Shown here: positions 8,281 through 18,836 of the stretch, piece by piece
Layout: each line of letters starts with the position of its first letter
How positions within the stretch are numbered: the first letter of the stretch is position 1
NCBI GenBank assembly: GCA_041748615.1
Contig: JBGTCY010000015.1
Coordinates: 24,486 to 88,485 of the forward strand
Length of the DNA: 64,000 nucleotides
Source of the DNA: JBGTCY01 sp041748615
GTDB lineage: Bacteria; Bacteroidota; Bacteroidia; Chitinophagales; CAIOSU01
Reading direction: 5' to 3'
Made by a program: the position numbers and the translations under genes
The notes under the pieces: generated by a model
Told to the model about the DNA's origin: nothing
Databases searched by the model: none
Seen by the model: only the letters and a program-made list of their open reading frames with translations

Positions 8281-10389
8281 TTGCCTTACCTTCCAGACCG
8301 TCCCATTGAATATGTGAAAGGCGTGGGTCCCCTCAAGGGCGACCTGCTGAAAAAGGAATTGCAGATTTTCAACGCCAATGACCTGCTTAATCATTTTCCT
8401 TTTCGCTACATTGACCGCACTAAGATTTTACCCATCAAATCCGTCAGCGAAGAAATGCCGCATGTGCAAATCAAAGGCAAGCTGACTTACATTGAAGAAG
8501 CCGGTGTGAAATTCAACAAGCGCTTAGTCGCCTATCTGCGGGATGAAACCGGTCAAATTGAATTAGTATGGTTTCAGGGAGTGAAATGGATTAAAGGCAG
8601 ATTGACAGCAGGTGTGGAATATTTAGTGTTTGGAAAACCTTCCATTTTCAATGGCAAGTTAAATATCGTGCATCCGGATATAGAAGCGATAACGCCACAA
8701 ACTTTTGAAAAATCAACGGGATTGCAACCCGTGTATCCCAGCACTGAAAAGCTGAAAATGAAAGGACTGGACAGTCGCGGCATCCTGAAAATCATCAGTT
8801 CGCTGCTGGAGGAATTAACGATACCGGATGTTCCCGAAAATCTGCCGGCTTCCGTTCTGGAAAAATACAGATTCATCTCGCGCTATGATGCAGTCAGGTA
8901 TATCCACCGTCCCGAAGATGACAACTTGCGCGAAAAAGCGACCGTGCGGCTGAAGTTCGAAGAACTTTTTCTAACGCAGGTGCGGATTTTACAACTGAAA
9001 GTAGGCAGGCAGGAAACCGCACGGGGATTTGTGTTTAAAAACATCGCAGATATTTTTAATCAATTTTATCACGAGCATCTCAAATTTGAATTGACTAACG
9101 CGCAGAAAAAAGTGCTGAAAGAAATCCGGCAGGATGTGCTCTCCGGAAAACAGATGAACCGCCTCTTGCAAGGTGATGTAGGCAGCGGCAAAACGATAGT
9201 CGCGTTGATGACTATGCTCATGGGAATTGATAATGGTTTTCAGACCTGCATCATGGCGCCTACGGAAATTCTCGCGCAGCAACATGCCCGCAATATCGCA
9301 GCGATGCTGAATAAATTGGATGTGAACACAGCGTTGCTAACCGGTTCTGTGAAAGGCAAAATGCGCAAGCAGATTTTAAAAGAACTGTCGGAAGGAAATA
9401 TTCAAATCCTCATCGGCACCCACGCGCTGATTGAGGGTGATGTGCAGTTTCACAACCTGGGGTTGGTCGTGATTGACGAGCAGCACCGCTTTGGCGTGGC
9501 GCAACGTGCCGCCCTGTGGGAGAAAAACGAGCACCCACCTCACGTGCTTGTGATGACAGCGACACCGATTCCGCGAACACTCGCTATGACGGTGTATGGC
9601 GACCTCGATGTATCAATCATCAACGAACTGCCGCCCGGCAGAAAACCTATTCTCACCAAACATGCTTTCGAGAGCAAGCGGCTCGCGGTGTTTGGTTTTT
9701 TAAAAAAAGAAATCGCGCGCGGCAGACAGGTATATATCGTGTATCCGCTCATTGAAGAGTCGGAGAAAATGGATTTAAAAAATCTGATGGATGGCTACGA
9801 GGTGATAACGCGCGAATTTCCTTTGCCGCAATATAATGTGAGTGTGTTGCATGGCAAGATGAAGCCCGAAGATAAGGAGTTTGAAATGCAGCGCTTCATT
9901 CGTGGCGAAACACACATTATGGTTTCCACAACCGTGATTGAAGTGGGTGTGGATGTGCCGAACGCTTCGGTGATGGTGATTGAAAACGCGGAGCGCTTCG
10001 GTTTGTCGCAGTTGCATCAGTTGCGCGGGCGCGTGGGCAGGGGCGCTGACCAGTCTTACTGCATTCTCATGAGCGGACACAAGCTTTCGCGCGAAGGCAG
10101 GCAACGTCTTGATACGATGGTGAAAACCAATGACGGATTTGAAATTGCCGAAGTGGATTTGAAAATGCGTGGACCGGGCGACCTTGAAGGAACCCGGCAA
10201 AGCGGCATTCTGAATTTGAAATTAGCCGACATTGTACGCGACAATGCCGTCCTGAAAGAAGCGCGACATGTGGCGCAGGAATTACTCAACAACGACCCGC
10301 ACCTTGAACAGCCGGACAATGCACCGCTAAAACGATTTTTATTGGCTGAAAAAAATGTTGGGGAAAAGCAGTGGAGCAGGATTTCGTAA
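8281..10389 (+). CDS. recG: ATP-dependent DNA helicase RecG
   Basis: 702 residues, close to the family norm of ~690-700. An N-terminal wedge/OB-fold domain (~1-200) is followed by two helicase lobes with GDVGSGKT (Walker A, Lys near 302), DEQH starting at D399, TATPIPRTLA (motif III) and LRGRVGRG starting near 581 (motif VI). RecG remodels stalled forks and Holliday junctions. The start is a TTG: an in-frame TAA at 8263 excludes anything further upstream, and the sequence from P2 onward (D-R-P-I-E-Y-V-K-G-V-G-P) already aligns with the usual N-terminus. AGGA sits immediately before the TTG. Confidence 0.97.
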   Translation: MPYLPDRPIEYVKGVGPLKGDLLKKELQIFNANDLLNHFPFRYIDRTKILPIKSVSEEMPHVQIKGKLTYIEEAGVKFNKRLVAYLRDETGQIELVWFQGVKWIKGRLTAGVEYLVFGKPSIFNGKLNIVHPDIEAITPQTFEKSTGLQPVYPSTEKLKMKGLDSRGILKIISSLLEELTIPDVPENLPASVLEKYRFISRYDAVRYIHRPEDDNLREKATVRLKFEELFLTQVRILQLKVGRQETARGFVFKNIADIFNQFYHEHLKFELTNAQKKVLKEIRQDVLSGKQMNRLLQGDVGSGKTIVALMTMLMGIDNGFQTCIMAPTEILAQQHARNIAAMLNKLDVNTALLTGSVKGKMRKQILKELSEGNIQILIGTHALIEGDVQFHNLGLVVIDEQHRFGVAQRAALWEKNEHPPHVLVMTATPIPRTLAMTVYGDLDVSIINELPPGRKPILTKHAFESKRLAVFGFLKKEIARGRQVYIVYPLIEESEKMDLKNLMDGYEVITREFPLPQYNVSVLHGKMKPEDKEFEMQRFIRGETHIMVSTTVIEVGVDVPNASVMVIENAERFGLSQLHQLRGRVGRGADQSYCILMSGHKLSREGRQRLDTMVKTNDGFEIAEVDLKMRGPGDLEGTRQSGILNLKLADIVRDNAVLKEARHVAQELLNNDPHLEQPDNAPLKRFLLAEKNVGEKQWSRIS

Positions 10390-10409
10390 TCTTAAATAAT
10401 TAAAATTCA

Positions 10410-10997
10410 ATGTTTATGAATGCAGCTACTTGTTTTTACTTTTCATTATTTCTGTTTTCGATGATTCACCTTTCGTTTGAATCATTAGCGCAACTGAAAC
10501 CCGATAAAGTCGTTCGTTTTGAAGAACTTGCTGACGGGCTTTACGGTATCACTGAAAAAGGCGAGCGTATCAAAATTTTTGACAAAGGCAAAGACAAGGT
10601 GAAAGAAATTCTTGCCGATGTCAATGAGTTTTCCACCGACCTCAAAAAAACCACCCGCTATTTTGTGATTGGCTCCGGGGTAATGGTGGCAGGCGCGGTG
10701 ATGACTACTTCAGGAATGCTCATCAGCGATAAATTGAAAGTTGACACTACAGGATACTATACGGTTAATACTCTTGAAATTCCGATTACAACGACTGAAA
10801 GCGTTACAGCCACATCAAAAAAAGTGTTGGTGAGCATGGGTGTTATCACCGGGCTTGCCGGTTTGGGATTGAATGCTTATGGATTTCACCGGTTAGTCAA
10901 TCACATGAAAAAAGTGACAGGTATCAAAGTCGGTAAAGCTTCCATATTAGATTGGGAATTGGGAGCGGGATATGCTGCTGTAAGGTTGCAGTTTTGA
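10410..10997 (+). CDS. Exported or membrane-anchored protein of unknown function
   Basis: 195 residues, not recognised. A signal-peptide-like hydrophobic N-terminus (FYFSLFLFSMIHLSF, possible cleavage near SLAQ) is followed by a charged region (~30-80), then two hydrophobic Gly/Ala-rich segments (~82-104 and ~140-160) around a polar Thr-rich loop. The C-terminus (WELGAGYAAVRLQF) ends in an aromatic, as outer membrane strands often do. It lies 20 bp after recG. A second in-frame ATG at 10416 could equally be the start. Function cannot be assigned. Confidence 0.6.
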   Translation: MFMNAATCFYFSLFLFSMIHLSFESLAQLKPDKVVRFEELADGLYGITEKGERIKIFDKGKDKVKEILADVNEFSTDLKKTTRYFVIGSGVMVAGAVMTTSGMLISDKLKVDTTGYYTVNTLEIPITTTESVTATSKKVLVSMGVITGLAGLGLNAYGFHRLVNHMKKVTGIKVGKASILDWELGAGYAAVRLQF

Positions 10998-11059
10998 AAT
11001 TAAAATAAATGCGCAAAAAAAATTAATCAACCCGGCAGCTACTTTATAAATTTATTTTC

Positions 11060-12187
11060 TTGAACATCGCCATCAACACCCGCTTTTTATTAAAGGACAA
11101 ATTAGAAGGCATCGGCTGGTTTACTTATGAAACTCTGAAACGCATCACGCGCAGCCACCCGGAGCATCAATTCTTTTTTTTCTTCGACCGGAAATTTCCG
11201 GATGAATTTATTTTTTCAAATAACATCACGCCAATGATTCTGCAACCGCAATCACGCCATCCGTTGCTGTGGTATTGGTGGTTTGAACAGGCGGTTCCGC
11301 AGGCGTTGAAAAAAACGAATGCAAAATTTTTTCTTTCTCCTGACGGGTTTTTATCACTCAATACAAATGTGAAAACATTATTAGTGATTCATGATATTGC
11401 CTTTGAACATTATCCCGGACACAACAGTTGGGCGCATCAAAAATATCTGCAGCATTACTCTCCGTTATATGCGAAACGCGCTGAGCGCATCGCCACCGTT
11501 TCGGAATTTTCAAAACAGGACATCATTAAAACTTATCAAATTGACGCGGCTAAAATAGACGTGGTGCACAATGGCGCGCGAGATGTTTACAAGCCTCATT
11601 CAGAAGAAGCGATAGCGGCTGCCAGAAAAAAATTCAATGTCGGTGAAAAGTATTTCATCTATTCCGGAGCAGTTCAACCCCGGAAAAATATCGCGAACCT
11701 GTTTCGCGCGTTTGAAATTTTTAAAAAGAAAAACAAAAGCAATGTTCAATTATTGATTGCAGGCAGAAAAGCGTGGAAGTTTGAAGAAGCGCTGCATGTT
11801 TACAATTCGATGGAATCTAAAAATGATGTGGTTTTTACGGGGCATTTGTCCTCGGAAGATTTGGCTTGCCTGCTCAGTGGCGCGCTTGCCTTGACGTATG
11901 TTTCTTTGTTTGAAGGATTTGGCATTCCGATTATTGAAGCGTTTAATTGTGAAACGCCTGTGATTACTTCCAACACGAGTTCGATGCCCGAAGTGGCGGG
12001 TGATGCAGCTTTGCTCATCAATCCCGACTCAGTGAGTGAAATTGCGGTAGCTCTTGATAAGCTGGCTTTCAATGAGCAACTCCGAAATGATTTGAGCGTA
12101 AAAGGAAACCGGCAAAAGCAGCTTTTTAGTTGGGATAAAACAGCAGAACGACTTTGGCAATCCCTTGAAAAAATAATATCGGAATGA
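11060..12187 (+). CDS. Glycosyltransferase family 4 (GT-B fold)
   Basis: 375 residues from a TTG start; the N-terminus MNIAINTRFLL is the expected first strand of a GT-B enzyme. The C-terminal donor domain shows FIYSGAVQPRKNI, LLIAGRKAW, VVFTGHLSSEDL and the GT4 signature E285-x7-E293 (EGFGIPIIEAF) that contacts the nucleotide sugar. It probably transfers a hexose to an envelope glycan or lipid acceptor; donor and acceptor are not evident. The stop overlaps the next start by four bases (ATGA), indicating translational coupling with the membrane protein downstream. Confidence 0.9.
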   Translation: MNIAINTRFLLKDKLEGIGWFTYETLKRITRSHPEHQFFFFFDRKFPDEFIFSNNITPMILQPQSRHPLLWYWWFEQAVPQALKKTNAKFFLSPDGFLSLNTNVKTLLVIHDIAFEHYPGHNSWAHQKYLQHYSPLYAKRAERIATVSEFSKQDIIKTYQIDAAKIDVVHNGARDVYKPHSEEAIAAARKKFNVGEKYFIYSGAVQPRKNIANLFRAFEIFKKKNKSNVQLLIAGRKAWKFEEALHVYNSMESKNDVVFTGHLSSEDLACLLSGALALTYVSLFEGFGIPIIEAFNCETPVITSNTSSMPEVAGDAALLINPDSVSEIAVALDKLAFNEQLRNDLSVKGNRQKQLFSWDKTAERLWQSLEKIISE

Positions 12188-12870
12188 AAAAAATAAAATC
12201 AGGATATCTTTCCGGAGGAACGCTCATTGTTGCAAATCTGATTCCGCTCGGGGGCGTTTTGTTTTTCGGGTGGGAGCCGGTGTCCGTTTTTGTTTTTTAC
12301 ATCTTCGAAACCATTTTAGTCGGATTGTTCACTGTTTTGAAAATGCTGACCGTTTATTTTACCAACCGCGATGTGGCAATCCGAAGGGAACCTGATATAG
12401 ACACCGCCAGCGCGTCAGGTTTCGTTTTGATTCCTTTTTTCCTGTTCCATTATTTTTTTTTCGTGTTTATTCAAACCGGAATTTTTTTTGCGCTAACAGG
12501 TTTTGTCATCAGGGATTTTAAAAGCCCGTTTCATCTGTTCAATAATTTAATGCACTTTATTAGTGCTGAAACGAGCATTGCTTTGGCAGGATTAGTCATG
12601 AGCCAAGCGATTAGCTATGCGATGGATTTCATGTTATCCGGTGATTTTAAAACCACCAGCCTGGCGCAACTCATGTCACAGCCCTACAGCCGTATTTTCA
12701 TCCAGCAGTTTGCCGTCATCCTGGGTGGTTTTGTTTTTATTTTGTTCAATCTTTTTTTCCCCGAAATATTGTTCCTTGTATTTATTGTCATTTTCAGTCT
12801 TGTCAAAATTTACTTCGACTTTTATTACCCGAAAATGATGGAAGGGGGAGTGAGTTTCAGAAATAATTGA
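12184..12870 (+). CDS. Polytopic membrane protein, DUF6498-like
   Basis: 228 residues with about five or six hydrophobic segments. The N-terminal half (ANLIPLGGVLFFGWEP followed by FYIFETILVGLFTVLKM) resembles DUF6498 membrane proteins as I recall them; no catalytic motif is known to me. It overlaps the glycosyltransferase stop by four bases, so the two are likely made together and the protein may act on or move the same glycan or lipid (inference only). The DUF name is from memory and should be confirmed by profile search. Confidence 0.6.
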   Translation: MKKIKSGYLSGGTLIVANLIPLGGVLFFGWEPVSVFVFYIFETILVGLFTVLKMLTVYFTNRDVAIRREPDIDTASASGFVLIPFFLFHYFFFVFIQTGIFFALTGFVIRDFKSPFHLFNNLMHFISAETSIALAGLVMSQAISYAMDFMLSGDFKTTSLAQLMSQPYSRIFIQQFAVILGGFVFILFNLFFPEILFLVFIVIFSLVKIYFDFYYPKMMEGGVSFRNN

Positions 12871-12909
12871 TGAAAACCCTGTTTTCAGTTTTTTTCTAAT
12901 TTTAGAACC

Positions 12910-13461
12910 ATGAAAGAACAAATTGTCTATATTCCCCCTCCCCGCACTGCGATGGAAGTGTTTGAAATACTTCCCGAAGGCACTCTTTGCGAGGTGGTGG
13001 AAAATCAACTTTTTATGAGTCCAGCCCCAAATAGAAAACATCAGGAAATTTCGATGTTCATTTCCAATGAAATCTATAATTATTTAAAGGAAAATGAAAA
13101 AGGCGCGGTTTATTCAGCCCCGATAGATGTTTTTCTGGAAGAAGACCGGAATGCCTTTCAGCCCGACATCATTTTTGTTTCCAATGAAAACGCGTCCATC
13201 CTGAGTGACAGGGGCATCGAAGGCGCGCCCGATTTGGTGATAGAAATTCTCAGCAAGGGCAACATCGAACATGACACCGTGAAGAAGAAAGCCGTTTATG
13301 AACGCTGTGGCGTGAAAGAATTGTGGTACGTTGACCCGATGAAGAAAAACACTTATGGTTTTATTTTAGAAAAAGGGAAATACAAATCATTGGGCAAGGC
13401 TTCTAAAATCATCCGGTTTCATTCATTAAATTTAGAAGTGGATTTAAGCAAGACTTTGTGA
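12910..13461 (+). CDS. Uma2-family PD-(D/E)XK nuclease-fold protein
   Basis: 183 residues, typical of Uma2/DUF820 proteins. It shows the family pattern: an N-terminal strand region with LCEVVENQLFMSPAP, H-Q-E-I helix, FQPDIIFVSNE (the PD motif) and APDLVIEILSKGN with the conserved Glu, followed by K-K-K-A-V-Y-E-R-C-G-V-K-E-L-W-Y-V-D-P. The fold is a restriction-endonuclease core, and the family is greatly expanded in cyanobacteria and Bacteroidota, often with no proven DNase activity. A TAATTTTA box lies just upstream. It is convergent with hutH. Confidence 0.9.
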   Translation: MKEQIVYIPPPRTAMEVFEILPEGTLCEVVENQLFMSPAPNRKHQEISMFISNEIYNYLKENEKGAVYSAPIDVFLEEDRNAFQPDIIFVSNENASILSDRGIEGAPDLVIEILSKGNIEHDTVKKKAVYERCGVKELWYVDPMKKNTYGFILEKGKYKSLGKASKIIRFHSLNLEVDLSKTL

Positions 13462-13504
13462 TTTTTGATTGAAGGTGTCGGTTGATAATCCTTGTATTTC
13501 TGTT

Positions 13505-14992
13505 CTATATCTTAATCCCCCTCATAAAATCCACCGTCACCTGAATATCGTCATACAGGTATCGGTCTTTATCTAAGAAGGGGACCACCTTACGATATTG
13601 TGATTTAAAATTTTCTATCAGCGGGGAACTTTTCAGAGGTTTTCTTAAATCTAATGCCTGCATCGCGGTCATGAATTCGATGGCAAGCACTTTTTCAATA
13701 TTATAAACAATCTTATAGCATTTTACTGCCGCGTTAGCGCCCATGCTCACATGGTCTTCTTGTCCGTCAGAAGAAGTGATTGTGTCCACCGAGGCGGGGG
13801 TGGCTAATTGTTTGTTCATGCTCACGATGGATGCTGCGGTATATTGCGGAATCATCAAGCCGGAATTCAAGCCTGAATTTTCAATGAGGAAAGGCGGCAA
13901 TCCTCTTTTTCCGGAAACAAGTTGAAAAGTTCTGCGCTCGGAAATGCTGGCAAGTTCCGCCATGCCCATACCGAGATAATCTATTGCCAGCGCGAGCGGC
14001 TCGCCATGAAAATTACCGCCCGAAAGTATTTTATCTTCATCCGGAAAAATCAGCGGGTTGTCCGTCACGGAATTGATTTCGGTTTCAAATACTTGTTCGA
14101 CATGTTCAATCACTCCGCGCACCGCGCCATGCACCTGCGGCACACATCGGAAAGAGTATGGGTCTTGAATATTATGTTTTTGCTGTTGTGAAATTTCACT
14201 GCCTTTCAAAAACTCCAAGACATTTTTTGCCGATTCGATTTGTCCTAAGTGCGGACGCACTTTTTGGATGGAAACATGAAACGGAGCGTCCTGACAGTTG
14301 TAAGCATCAATGGAAATGGCGGCTGTGAGGTCGGCTAATAGCACAACGCGCTGCGACTCCAAGATTGACCAACACCCCCACGCGCTCATGAATTGTGTTC
14401 CGTTAATTAGCGCCAATCCTTCTTTCGCTTTCAGTTTGAGCGGCTGCACATTCGCTTGGTTCAAAGCTTCTTCAGCTTGCATGATTTTACTTTTGTAGTT
14501 CACACTGCCTTTGCCAATAAGCGGCAAACACAGATGCGCCAATGGCGCTAAGTCGCCCGAAGCGCCCAACGATCCGGTATCCCACACCACCGGTAAAATT
14601 TCATGATTAAAAAGTTCAATCAGTTTTTCTACCACTTCAACTCTCACTCCTGAATTGCCATAAGCCAATCCTTTCATCTTTAAAATAAGCATCAGTTTCA
14701 CAACTACAGGCATCACTTCCGTCCCCATTCCGCAGGCATGTGAAAGCAATAGATTTTCCTGCAACTGCTCTAACTGTTCATCCGGGATTTCGACATCGCA
14801 CAACGAGCCGAAACCGGTGTTGATGCCATAGTATCGCATTCCCGGTTCAGCGATTTTTCTTTCAAGATATTCGCGACAGGTTTGTATTTTTTGTTTGGCT
14901 TCGACAGACAATTCCAAATGAAAATTTTCATTGAGAACGGTGCGCAGTTCTTCAACTTTAAGGCGAGTTATGGTGATAGGGTAGGTTTTCAT
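13505..14992 (-). CDS. hutH: Histidine ammonia-lyase
   Basis: 495 residues, near the family length. The catalytic MIO cofactor arises from A144-S145-G146 in GSLGASGDLAPLAH. Other family signatures are GYGINTGFGSL-like (YYGINTGFGSL), NGTQ, SVTDNPL, GNFHG and QEDHVSMG. The enzyme deaminates L-histidine to urocanate, the first step of histidine catabolism. No hutU, hutI or hutF gene is adjacent, so the pathway would be completed elsewhere. Aromatic amino acid lyases share the fold; the QEDHVSMG region and the active-site pattern favour histidine, but specificity is inferred. Confidence 0.92.
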   Translation of the reverse strand: MKTYPITITRLKVEELRTVLNENFHLELSVEAKQKIQTCREYLERKIAEPGMRYYGINTGFGSLCDVEIPDEQLEQLQENLLLSHACGMGTEVMPVVVKLMLILKMKGLAYGNSGVRVEVVEKLIELFNHEILPVVWDTGSLGASGDLAPLAHLCLPLIGKGSVNYKSKIMQAEEALNQANVQPLKLKAKEGLALINGTQFMSAWGCWSILESQRVVLLADLTAAISIDAYNCQDAPFHVSIQKVRPHLGQIESAKNVLEFLKGSEISQQQKHNIQDPYSFRCVPQVHGAVRGVIEHVEQVFETEINSVTDNPLIFPDEDKILSGGNFHGEPLALAIDYLGMGMAELASISERRTFQLVSGKRGLPPFLIENSGLNSGLMIPQYTAASIVSMNKQLATPASVDTITSSDGQEDHVSMGANAAVKCYKIVYNIEKVLAIEFMTAMQALDLRKPLKSSPLIENFKSQYRKVVPFLDKDRYLYDDIQVTVDFMRGIKI

Positions 14993-15166
14993 TCGGATTT
15001 AAAAATACAGTTTAGGATGATATAACGCCCGAAAAATCCTCCTCATGACAGACTATAAGAATTTTAATTAGTTGAATGTGAAATATATTATTGTGAAAGC
15101 TATCAATTAATATTAAAATTTACACATTCCTTAAACACGCATTAAATTCTTTAAAAATCGTTTACC

Positions 15167-15223
15167 ATGAAAAAAGCTATTCTCTGGATCTTGATTGGTC
15201 TGATAGTGTTAATCGTAATATAA
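15167..15223 (+). CDS. Putative 18-residue single-span membrane micropeptide
   Basis: ATG at 15167 encodes M-K-K, then a continuous hydrophobic run with one Trp and Gly, and stops at TAA 15221-15223. Positive N-terminus plus ~14 hydrophobic residues is the pattern of small transmembrane peptides. It sits in the 452-bp gap 14993-15444, divergent from hutH, which otherwise holds only the 51-bp dispersed repeat and AT-rich sequence. A chance ORF this short is quite possible; expression is unproven. Confidence 0.3.
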   Translation: MKKAILWILIGLIVLIVI

Positions 15224-15338
15224 TTAATATATATGAATGCAATTCTCACCTTAAAATCATACAGATTTGAAATTCGCCCGAAAAAAAACTGCATAAATCA
15301 GTGGAAAATTATTCATCGCCCGGAGGTAACGAACTCAC

Positions 15339-15389
15339 ATCGCGCAACGCTGCTAATCAAAGAAAGGCATAGTCGTACGAAGCAAGCGC
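15339..15389. repeat. Dispersed 51-bp intergenic repeat, copy A
   Basis: Bases 15339-15389 align without gaps to 38216-38266 with about seven differences; the core AAGGCATAGTCGTAC is identical. Both copies are intergenic, and both are followed by TCAATAGTC/TCATCGTTAA-like AT-rich sequence. This marks a dispersed repeat family rather than coding sequence. Confidence 0.75.
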
Positions 15390-15444
15390 CACCATGTTGG
15401 TCAATAGTCAAATAGTCTATTGTCAATGGTCAACAGCGCTTTGA

Positions 15445-17082
<1,638 letters not shown>

Positions 17083-17111
17083 TAAAAAATGCAATTGCAA
17101 TTTTCCAAAAA

Positions 17112-17480
17112 CTACCTCAACGTATCCACCGCGAATGAAACGCCATTGACAGGACAATAAGTAGTTCTGTCTTTGCGCAGCGAATCATTTACATGGATTT
17201 TGACATTGACGCTTTGATGAAAAGTGGAAGTGTTGTAGGCAAGTAAAAGAATTTTCTGCCCTTTCTGTCCATAAAAACTATACGTCCACTCACTGTTTTG
17301 TTGATGCTCGGTGATTTGTGTTCCTGCGGTATCTGAAATGTAAACTACCATACAATTGGTGCAGCCGATATGGTATTTTACATGATAAGATGCTTTCTCC
17401 TGTTCCTCTTTTTGGCAAGCCAACAGGCAGCAAGCCAAAAATAATATCGTCAGATTTATTTGTAAAATTTTCAACGGCAT
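17112..17480 (-). CDS. Small lipoprotein of unknown function
   Basis: 122 residues. The N-terminus ILQINLTILFLACCLLACQ carries a lipobox (L-L-A-C) with the lipidated cysteine at position 22, followed by an acidic/polar tether. The mature part has a C-x-x-C (C-T-N-C) in a stretch resembling YHIGCTNCMVVYIS and one more Cys near the C-terminus (TYCPVNG). No recognised domain; the CxxC may bind metal or form a disulfide. It is a solitary gene, followed on its strand by the 86-bp element and then guaB. Confidence 0.65.
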   Translation of the reverse strand: MPLKILQINLTILFLACCLLACQKEEQEKASYHVKYHIGCTNCMVVYISDTAGTQITEHQQNSEWTYSFYGQKGQKILLLAYNTSTFHQSVNVKIHVNDSLRKDRTTYCPVNGVSFAVDTLR

Positions 17481-17611
17481 GAGTTTATTTTCAGATTAAA
17501 AGTAATGTTTTTTAATATAACTCTCTGTCAAAAAAATGATTTCAAAAATTTATGAATCATTGAAACCGTTTTAAAATCTACTTTTTTTAATAATCTTGTT
17601 GTTCATAAACA

Positions 17612-17641
17612 TTGAAAATACAAGGGAACTTTATAACTTTA
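17612..17641 (+). promoter_or_regulatory. Promoter candidate for porP copy 3
   Basis: TTG at 17612-17614, a 19-base spacer and TAACTTTA at 17634-17641 fit the Bacteroidota -33/-7 pattern with one mismatch in the -7 box. It would give a leader of roughly 30 bases before the ATG at 17679, and argues against the in-frame TTG at 17655 being the start. Confidence 0.5.
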
Positions 17642-17678
17642 GTCCCCGGGAGCATTGGAACCAAATGCGATTAAATTT

Positions 17679-18704
17679 ATGAAATTCAGAATCACGCTTT
17701 TTGTATCGCTGATTTTTGCAATCACGGCAACTTACGGTCAGGACATTCACTTTTCGCAATATTATGCTTCACCACTCACGCTCAACCCCGCGATGACCGG
17801 AGGTTTCAACGGAAAAGTGAGAGCGGTGGCAAACTACCGCAATCAATGGTTCAGTTTTTTAAAATCGGCTTCTTACACCACGTATTCCGGTTCGGTGGAC
17901 GCGCCTATTCTTCGTAACAAACTGAGGTATGACCGGCTGGGAATCGGGATGATGGTGTTTAATGACAGGGCGGGAGCCGGGGCATTGTCCAATTTCACCG
18001 CGATGGTGGGTGCGTCATATCACAAAGTGCTGGATGAACAAAACCGTTACAGTCTTGCCTTAGGCGCGCATTTCGGCATCACACAACGCAGGATTGATTT
18101 CACAAAACTGACATTCGAATCTCAGTTTGACCCTGACTTGGGATTTGTATTGCCCAATCAGGAAAATGTGGACCGTTCATCTTTCATTTATCCTGATTTC
18201 ACAATCGGCTTGTTGTTCAGGGGAAGATTTACCAATACCATCAACGGATATATAGGCGGTTCGATGTTTCACCTGCATAAACCGAAAGAATATTTTCTTT
18301 CTCAAAACGGGGAAGTTAATCGCCTGAGTCCGCGTTTTTTAGCGCATGGCGGAGTGGATTTTGAAGTAGGCGAACATGTTTCCCTGACTCCGGGTTTCAT
18401 GTATTTGGTACAAAACACCGCTTCTGAAATCACAGCCGGGATGGCTTTTGGTTATAAGCTGAATGAATTTAATACATTCTATTTGGGTGCGTGGTATCGA
18501 ATTTTTGATAATGACGCTTTTATCGCCATGGTGGCTTATGAATATGACGGCATCAGAGTAGGCTTAAGTTATGACATCAATGTTTCTGACCTGAGAGTTG
18601 CCAGCAGCAACCAGGGAGCGGTTGAACTTTCCGTTATTTACATCTACGGCAAAGAGAAAGAACAGCGGCTGATGTCTCCCGTGAATTTCTGCCCGAAGTT
18701 TTAG
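17679..18704 (+). CDS. PorP/SprF family type IX secretion outer membrane protein (copy 3)
   Basis: 341 residues from the ATG at 17679; the in-frame TTG at 17655 would only extend in front of a normal signal peptide (MKFRITLFVSLIFAITATYG). The mature protein begins QDIHFSQYYASPLTLNPAMTG-like and ends N-F-C-P-K-F, matching the other two copies. It is more similar to copy 2 at the N-terminus. It lies 132 bp before the giant type-B client at 18837, the same client/PorP linkage as at the left edge but in the opposite order, so the two are probably functional partners (inference). Confidence 0.92.
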   Translation: MKFRITLFVSLIFAITATYGQDIHFSQYYASPLTLNPAMTGGFNGKVRAVANYRNQWFSFLKSASYTTYSGSVDAPILRNKLRYDRLGIGMMVFNDRAGAGALSNFTAMVGASYHKVLDEQNRYSLALGAHFGITQRRIDFTKLTFESQFDPDLGFVLPNQENVDRSSFIYPDFTIGLLFRGRFTNTINGYIGGSMFHLHKPKEYFLSQNGEVNRLSPRFLAHGGVDFEVGEHVSLTPGFMYLVQNTASEITAGMAFGYKLNEFNTFYLGAWYRIFDNDAFIAMVAYEYDGIRVGLSYDINVSDLRVASSNQGAVELSVIYIYGKEKEQRLMSPVNFCPKF

Positions 18705-18758
18705 GTTTATCCTCACAACTTCAGGAGGCTTTATTCTGTTTTCTTTTCTCTGATTTAG

Positions 18759-18789
18759 TTGAATTAGCTTCCCCAAAAACCTATTTTGG
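18759..18789 (+). promoter_or_regulatory. Promoter candidate for the giant T9SS client
   Basis: TTG at 18759-18761 and TATTTTGG at 18782-18789 are separated by 20 bases, near the Bacteroidota pattern. If used, transcription starts after 18790, which excludes the TTG at 18786 as start codon and supports the ATG at 18837. Confidence 0.35.
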
Positions 18790-18836
18790 CTAAATTCGTT
18801 ATCCTTACTATTCAACTTTTAATCAGACATACAGCT

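Noticed and set aside
15233..15415. 60-codon plus-strand frame before guaB
   Set aside because: Runs through the 51-bp dispersed repeat; composition gives no sign of a real protein.
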